Below, one piece after another: positions 18,502 to 23,752 of a stretch of 23,752 bases of DNA. This stretch comes from Hymenopellis radicata (lineage: Eukaryota; Basidiomycota; Agaricomycetes; Agaricales; Physalacriaceae), in contig JADNRX010000756.1 in NCBI GenBank assembly GCA_015501595.1, positions 1-23,752 on the forward strand. The letters run 5' to 3'. The first letter of the stretch is position 1; every line of letters starts with the position of its first letter. Under the pieces are notes generated by a model. It had not been told where the DNA came from. It ran no database searches and saw nothing but the letters and a program-made list of their open reading frames with translations. The position numbers and the translations under genes are program-made.

Positions 18502-20985
18502 TCAATCACTCTCAGCTGGAATGACCGCAGTAGCCATCTTGTTGCCGGCTCCATCAGTCGGAGGTGCGGTCGAGTTAAATGGAATCGACAACATACTGAA
18601 AACCCTCAGCTTACATACCGAAAGGAAGCACGCGAACTTACTTAGCAAGAGCAGCAGCATCGAAAGGAGGCGCAGCGCCTGTGCCAACGATCGTCTTATG
18701 CCCAAAGCTCGGCACACCTTCGTTCGTAACGACATAAAGGAACGCTGGTCCTGGCGGATACAACGCGGGCGTGGGCGGTCCAGTAATTGTGAGTGTCCTC
18801 TTGTCGAGAGACAAAACTGACACGAGCTTGACCATGCGTTGGTCCATGTGAACGCCGTGCGTCGCAAAGCCCAGGTCCATGAGCGACACTTTTTGTAGAG
18901 AGTTAGAACATAGATTACAGGAAAAGGAGGATAAGCGGGGTCGTACCGGAGACACTAGTGGCGGTCGAAGGCAGCGTCACGGAAAGGGTGAATATTTGAG
19001 CATAGTTCACGGTCGCGGGCAATCCTGTATATGTCGGGCGAGGTTGCGACAGGTATGGCGGACTGTAAAATTCCATCCTGAAAGGCGATTCAGGGTATGC
19101 CGGTGAGAATACGAGTCAGTTTGAGTGTACCTATATTCGGTCGGGTACTTTGTCGTCGTCACGTCGTCGTTGGGATTGGAGCCGGCTATGATCACAGTGA
19201 GTCAAGGAAGAAGTTCATATTCCTCTGCAAGTGAGACGTACCCAGCATAATAGTACCATTGGGTGTCAAACTGGCAGTGGAATGGTATATGCGGGCAATA
19301 TTGGTAGCCGGGATGCCAGCACTAGAGAACCGTCTTCCAGCGGGAGCAGCAGGGTCATACACGACAGGCGTGAACGCCGGGTTGTCCGCATTACTTTGGC
19401 CAACACGGTTAGCGACCTGGTCGGAGCTTCAGCATCACATACCTCGACAACTAATCACAAGTTTCACTTACATTACCGTACCCAGCAACACCTGTTTGAG
19501 CCCCATTGACGATGAAAACCCGTCCATCTGGGAGAAGTACGAGCTCTGGCATAACACGCGCCTGAGGCATCGATTCGACCTTCCATCCAGCAGCAATACC
19601 CGCCGTAGTAAGAACGAGTCGCGAACATTGTGCTGATGCCGGAGTTTGAGAAGACAGCGTGCTAGGACTAACAGAGTCGGAAACAGTGGAACCGCCACAG
19701 ATCATGATCTCTGGTGTGTAGCCATTCTCTGGCGTAAGAGGAAGGAGCGTAGCACCAGCTGAAAATGGTGACCTATTCAAGGTGATTAGCATCGAACAAG
19801 TGACCGTGAAGGGCACGCGTACGTGATGCGAACGCCGTTTGGAATACCAGGAAGACGCGTTTCCGTGTTGGTCTTCCAGTCCAATATCATCGCAGCGCGG
19901 TTAGCTGCGACGAAGATTCTCCCGTCGGGCAGGTACGCCATGATAGGGAAGTGATTACCGTTAAGGGTATCACGAAGGAACTGGCTGGGAATCCGTACGC
20001 CATTGAAGCCTTGAAATCTTCTCAGTTCGCCGGCGCGTATGAACCGCAAGAACCCATACCGTTGATGTTCTTGGAAGGGAAGTACTCATACGTCGGGTTG
20101 TTGATGCCCGCAGAGTTGATGTAGCCTCCCCCGACTGAGCCTCTAGGGATTGTGGAGCGTCAGTGCGCAATCAAAAACCGGTGACTGACAGCGCACCCAA
20201 AGATCATGATTGATCCGTCTTCAAGACGAACCTAGCTCAGAGAGCGGGTCAAACAATCCCCCGTGCCATGATATCAGGCCACTTACAGAAGAAGGATACC
20301 ATCTGTTGGACGTGAGGTGAATGTGCGACGGATCTTCGAATACGTCACATCTTCCGTCACTGCAAGGAGTAAACATCCGGATGCCCTGCAGGCCATTTTG
20401 ACCTACGTGAGAGAGCGAATTAGTTAGATTAATTATCAGATGTAGAACAGACCAGTGATAACGACGGGATTACCGCCAGAGTTGACCAAAGTTCCGTTTC
20501 CCAAGAAGCTTCCAGTGGCGCACCAGGAGTTACTCAGAGGGTTCAAAGCGCGGACGGTCTTGGTGTCCAAGTTTACCTCTACAGCCCAGGCGACATGACC
20601 ATTGACAGTGAGGGGATTATGTTCGCTGTGATTGCATGTAAGACTTGATGAAAGAACGTAAAGAAGGCACAGGCTACGTACACCTTGTCATAGATAATAG
20701 CAGTATTCTCGGATACAACGGCCAGCTGCATACCACTGACGCCAGTGGTTCTGGGAAAAGTCTACATGAATCTCTTCAGGACAAGGCAAGGACAGCAGCT
20801 CACCCTTGCTGAGCGAGTGACCATGGTCCAGAAACGACAGCACGTTTTTCTACATCGACAGTGCCAGGACGATGGATGCGGTTATGGGCACGGCCGATAT
20901 GACTATCCGCAAGACCAACATGGTACAAGGCCGCGAACGTCAGGAGCAAAGGAAGGCGAATCGAAAAGGAGAGTGGATAGTACAT
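18502..20985 (-). CDS. Glyoxal oxidase-type copper radical oxidase (AA5), secreted, 13 coding exons
   Basis: The enzyme oxidises aldehydes such as glyoxal or methylglyoxal to acids while producing H2O2, which can support extracellular peroxidases. Exons (minus): 20985-20804, 20750-20682, 20625-20453, 20402-20287, 20231-20197, 20142-20060, 20009-19823, 19772-19472, 19416-19242, 19185-19131, 19077-18947, 18888-18642, 18595-18502; 615 residues. A signal peptide covers residues 1-26, and a Lys-Arg at 47-48 (VEKR|A) suggests kexin-type propeptide removal. The cofactor residues match galactose/glyoxal oxidases: Cys119 (SWCATG) and Tyr177 (RWYPSS) for the thioether, Tyr426-His427 (IYHSTA) and His513 ([10 protein letters not shown]) for copper. 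The kelch-like N-terminal domain and the DUF1929-type C-terminal domain are both complete. All twelve introns (46-58 nt) keep phase. The last intron's donor overlaps an in-frame TAA, so intron retention would end the protein at 18638. Confidence 0.95.
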
Positions 20986-21041
20986 GTACTGAATAAACGA
21001 GAATGAGTGGGGGAATGGGGAAAGACGGTACTTACCAGGCG
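20986..21041. other. Glyoxal oxidase leader region
   Basis: This short stretch lies between the TATA box and the ATG at 20985. It is pyrimidine-rich on the coding strand and would contain the transcription start, about 30 nt from the ATG. Confidence 0.4.
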
Positions 21042-21048
21042 TTATATA
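21042..21048 (-). promoter_or_regulatory. TATA box of glyoxal oxidase gene
   Basis: TATATAA on the minus strand, inside CCTATATAACG, lies about 57 nt upstream of the ATG. This is the expected distance for a strongly regulated basidiomycete gene with a short leader. Confidence 0.65.
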
Positions 21049-21919
21049 GGCGTATATCACGGCAGAGGGCAGTGATATCGACCATATCAGGATCTCTTAC
21101 CGCCCATAGGCTGGCTTGCGCGGGCACTTTGAACGTTCGTTGCGTCAAGGATTCAACAATTACCGTAAGATGATTAGCATGGTGTAGTGGCGCGCGGAGA
21201 GCGCTGCCGAAGTGAAGAATAGTACAGGGACGCGTTCACGTACAGGACGCGAGAAACGCCGTAAAGCTCCAATTTAATTCATGCTGTCACTGTCAGTCAA
21301 GACGTTCGACCTGAACCTGGAGGACAATATGTGAGAGATGCAAAGGCACTTGAGATTCGTAAGTGTCGTCTGTGCGAGGTTGGTCGTCGTCTCGACTCAA
21401 TTGAAGACTAGGTCTGGAATGCCATAGGACACTAGAAGCTCAAGGTCCGTTCAACGCAGTGAGAGAGAAGTTTTAATTTCCGGCCGTATTGATTTCTGTT
21501 AGAAAGAAATACTGAGGAAGAATGATGGTGTGCAGCGATAGCGTTGAACAAAGGCGATGAGTTGGTGGTTTCCGGTCAAGAGGCGGGTACCGGTCCGAAC
21601 GGCAACACGGTACATGTGACCTCTTGAATGGGAGATCTAGAGGACGCGCAAGAACCTTTGCCTAGAACTTCGAAGATGCGATGCCTTCAAGATACACTCA
21701 TCACCCAAATTCTGCTGAAGACGTGCTCAATGTCGTGGGCTGGCATTAATCACGTCTCACATGTCGTGTGTAAAATGTAAGTATTTGAATGGCACCTAGA
21801 GCCACCAACTGGATATTACTATTAGCGCTTTCTCATCATCCTCCACATTCTCCTGCGAAGACAGGGTCAGTACGAACAGGAAGTCAAGGAGAAACTACCC
21901 ACAAATACAGCACAAGCCC
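21049..21919. other. Intergenic region, secreted protein 3' end to glyoxal oxidase promoter
   Basis: About 870 bases, both flanking genes on the minus strand. It should hold the upstream control region of the glyoxal oxidase gene. No open frame with motif support, tRNA or repeat could be established. The sequence is mixed in composition with no strong palindrome. Confidence 0.4.
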
Positions 21920-22700
21920 TTAGAGGAGGGCAGTGAGTTGGACACCCAAGAAGACGAAGACACTGCCGAGGTTCAAGTTGACGATGACGGAAACGATGAT
22001 GTGAAGGATCAAGGGCAAGAGTTCAGCGAGCAGGCCAGAGACGATGCTCAGGACAAGCTGGAGGAGCTCAGCAACGAGGGTCCTAAGAGAACTGTCAATC
22101 GGCGCCTAGAATCAGAATTAAGAAACACCTACAAGAGCTCGCACAACAGCGGGGCAATCAGTTCCTTCTCAGCGTCGACAACGACGGACAGGACAACGCT
22201 GACAGCGCGAAGATAACCTGGAAATAGTCAGCGGCTAGTATCGACAAAGACAGAAAACAAGGCTTACAGTGATCAAAGTGGAAATGAGAGCGGCAATATC
22301 AACGAGGGCAAGGACACCAGTGGCGGAGGTGAGGACGACCTCAATGCTCACACCGACGAGGACCTTGACATCAGCAATGGCGGTAGCGATGATGCCCGTG
22401 GCCTCGTGGATGATGGGGGTGACGATCTCGACGGTGATGTTCTCGGCGGTGCCGAAAACTGAAGCATCGAATCAGTGTGAGGACGTCGAAAGTACTGAGG
22501 AACAACTAACCAAGGGGAGCCAGAGTCACGGTGAGGTCAACGGTAAGGTCAGCCACAATGGTGGGGAGGGTCTTGCAGCCGCAGCTGTATTCGACGTCAC
22601 GGAGAACGAGTCCCTTCTCGACGACGGGGGCAGCCTGGACAGAGGCGAAGGCGGCGAGGCCGAGGGCAGCGTAGCTGAGGATGGAGCTGAAAGAAGGCAT
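21920..22700 (-). CDS. Small secreted hydrophobic protein, 4 exons, one probable frame break
   Basis: Exons (minus): 22700-22511, 22458-22268, 22217-22133, 22082-21920; about 209 residues. A clear signal peptide (MPSFSSILSYAALGLAAF...VQA, cleaved near residues 23-24) is followed by one CGC motif. The rest is a long run of Val/Ile/Leu/Ala-rich amphipathic segments such as ITVEIVTPIIHEATGIIATA and LVAELLQLVLSIVSGLLAEL, ending in LNLGSVFVFLGVQLTALL. From memory, small secreted proteins of this composition are frequent and expanded in Agaricomycetes, without known function. Exon 3 is one base short. After the acceptor at 22217 the natural frame SVVLSVVVDAEKELIAPLL is reached only if one base is restored near 22201-22210. 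Splice sites at all three introns are otherwise good. A membrane or wall surface role, or self-assembly, is speculation. Confidence 0.82.
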
Positions 22701-22800
22701 TGTTGTTGCGTAAAGGACGGGAGGGGTAAGAGAAGGTGGTGGGACGCGGGTATTAGAGTGGGATATCCGAAGATGGGGAAAAGTGAGAACACGGTCTGGC

Positions 22801-22807
22801 TTTTATA
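22801..22807 (-). promoter_or_regulatory. TATA box of small secreted protein gene
   Basis: TATAAAA on the minus strand, within CATATAAAAGCC, lies 100 nt upstream of the ATG at 22700. The pyrimidine-rich leader that follows (CTCTTACCCCTCCCGTCC region) is common in highly expressed fungal genes. Confidence 0.65.
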
Positions 22808-23663
22808 TGATTCTACCCTCCATCGCGTAGGGGTCTCACGGGCGCGGATTTGAAAATGCATGATTCCAAAACTATGGCGCGAGCCTGGCCAGCCACCAGT
22901 TGGCACTTCGATGTCTGTTCAAGTTCAAGGGTTCTGCCGAGGATAGAGCAGCAGACCACTTATCAAACATATCTATGACGCGCGTCAATATTGCCTCCGC
23001 TCGCTTCGTTTTGGTCACGGCCCCACCCTATTGCGAAACTAACTCCCCAGACGTCCGACGACATTTTTCGCAACCGCGCGTCAAATGCGCCACATAGGCC
23101 TAGCCATCCGGACCTGTCCACCCCTCTCGATGTAGGAGCATCAGAACACCTCTCAGCAATTGAAATCTGGCCACTGCAGCATCCCAGGTGAATTGCATGC
23201 GGCCCCGGGGAATGGTCCTTGGTTTACTTCCTGCCCCGTTCAACAGACTGCATCATCTGACCTTTCCCACCCGGCGGACCTGTTGCACACTTCTAATACG
23301 ATCTCCGAAGCATCGTATATTTCTCGCCACCTTTGACGCGCCCTAGATGTCGCCAGTGGTTCTTAATGAATTGTTCGATTTGTTCATTTTCGATCGATCA
23401 ACTTTGAAAGGGTTTTGAGAACGTCTGAACAGTATCAATAGAGGAAACCAATGCAGTCAACTCTCACCCATTTTGTGTCGAGATTGAAGTCTTCAAGTAA
23501 ACAAATTTGTTCCCCGCGTCCTTACAGAACTGAGTGGAGCGCTTTGAAGGGCGAGCGCAGCTAGAAAAAATTACACAGGGTAACTGAGAGAGGAGAGTAG
23601 TCGTGTCATTCGATCAGGTCAGTTTCGTCTTCTTCTCGAAGTTAAATTCAACGCTTGAATGTC
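22808..23663. other. Right-hand intergenic region
   Basis: About 850 bases without a supported gene. Short open frames near 22900-23191 on the plus strand lack motifs. A minus-strand ATGG followed by GTGAG at 23471 looks like the start of a gene with a tiny first exon, but its spliced frame closes after 14 codons. The region probably holds upstream control sequence of the secreted protein gene and of a neighbour beyond the right edge. Confidence 0.4.
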
Positions 23664-23689
23664 AAGGAAGAGGAGAGGGAAGAGGAGAG
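23664..23689 (+). repeat. 26-nt uninterrupted purine run
   Basis: All bases from 23664 to 23689 are A or G, with repeated GGAAGAGGAGAG-like units. Polypurine runs in fungal promoters act as GA-rich regulatory or nucleosome-depleting tracts. That role is inferred. Confidence 0.6.
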
Positions 23690-23713
23690 CACAAGATGCA
23701 AATGCATCTTGTG
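23690..23713. repeat. 24-nt perfect inverted repeat, 11-bp arms with 2-nt centre
   Basis: CACAAGATGCA is followed by AA and then the exact reverse complement TGCATCTTGTG. It directly abuts the purine run. It could form a cruciform or hairpin or bind a dimeric factor. Confidence 0.75.
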
Positions 23714-23752
23714 GAGAGTTGCGGTCAGGGGTCAAGGGAACGGACGGTCACG

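Noticed and set aside
20989..21035. Possible 5' UTR intron of the glyoxal oxidase (GTAAGT...TTCAG)
   Set aside because: The TATA box at 21042-21048 puts transcription start inside this segment, so its donor would not be transcribed.
21176..21235. tRNA-like A-box (TGGTGTAGTGG)
   Set aside because: No B-box (GGTTCGANTCC) at the right distance and no cloverleaf can be folded, so it is not called a tRNA.
23400..23471. Minus-strand gene start ATGG|GTGAG resembling ribosomal protein genes
   Set aside because: After the only plausible acceptor the frame closes after about 14 codons, with no homology.

Overview
The window looks like a stretch of nuclear genome from a filamentous basidiomycete, most likely an Agaricomycete. 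Genes are split by many short introns (mostly 43-60 nt, GT...AG). They are packed on both strands with short gaps, and the families are typical of mushroom-forming and wood- or litter-decaying fungi. No rRNA, tRNA, CRISPR, transposon or bacterial feature could be supported. Gene models below were built by hand, joining exons wherever donor, acceptor, codon phase and protein family agreed. Family assignments rest on remembered motifs, not on searches.

Layout, left to right. (1) The 5' part of an Ime2/MAK-type protein kinase, minus strand, cut by the left edge. (2) A histidine acid phosphatase, minus, 10 exons. (3) A secreted GH16-type beta-glucanase, plus, 8 exons including 5-nt and 7-nt micro-exons. 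(4) A short-chain dehydrogenase/reductase, plus, 8 exons. (5) A PLAC8 Cys-rich protein, plus, 4 exons. (6) A RING-finger plus RRM protein, minus, 9 exons. (7) A weak open frame for a single-pass membrane protein, plus. (8) A zinc-dependent polyol/alcohol dehydrogenase, plus, 8 exons, with TATA, E-box and CRE-like promoter elements. (9) A type II membrane O-fucosyltransferase-like protein, minus. (10) An unrecognised basic protein, plus, 3 exons. (11) A copper radical oxidase of the glyoxal oxidase type (AA5), minus, 13 exons, with all expected cofactor residues. (12) A small secreted hydrophobic protein, minus, 4 exons. The last ~900 bases hold no supported gene, but contain a 26-nt purine run abutting a 24-nt palindrome.

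The genes do not form one obvious pathway or metabolite cluster. The glucanase, glyoxal oxidase and small secreted protein belong to the secretome. Glyoxal oxidases generate H2O2, which in white-rot fungi feeds peroxidases. The dehydrogenase, SDR, phosphatase, kinase, RING/RRM and PLAC8 genes look like ordinary housekeeping or regulatory genes.

The most notable signal is a set of single-base frame breaks: one each in the phosphatase, membrane ORF and secreted protein, and two in the RING/RRM gene. Each lies in otherwise intact, correctly spliced coding sequence, and most can be explained by one base gained or lost in a very short homopolymer. Residual assembly error is the simplest explanation, but real pseudogenisation of one or more loci is not excluded. 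I see no clear sign of a wholly new biological system. The unrecognised basic protein, the RING+RRM combination and the hydrophobic secreted protein are the least understood products.
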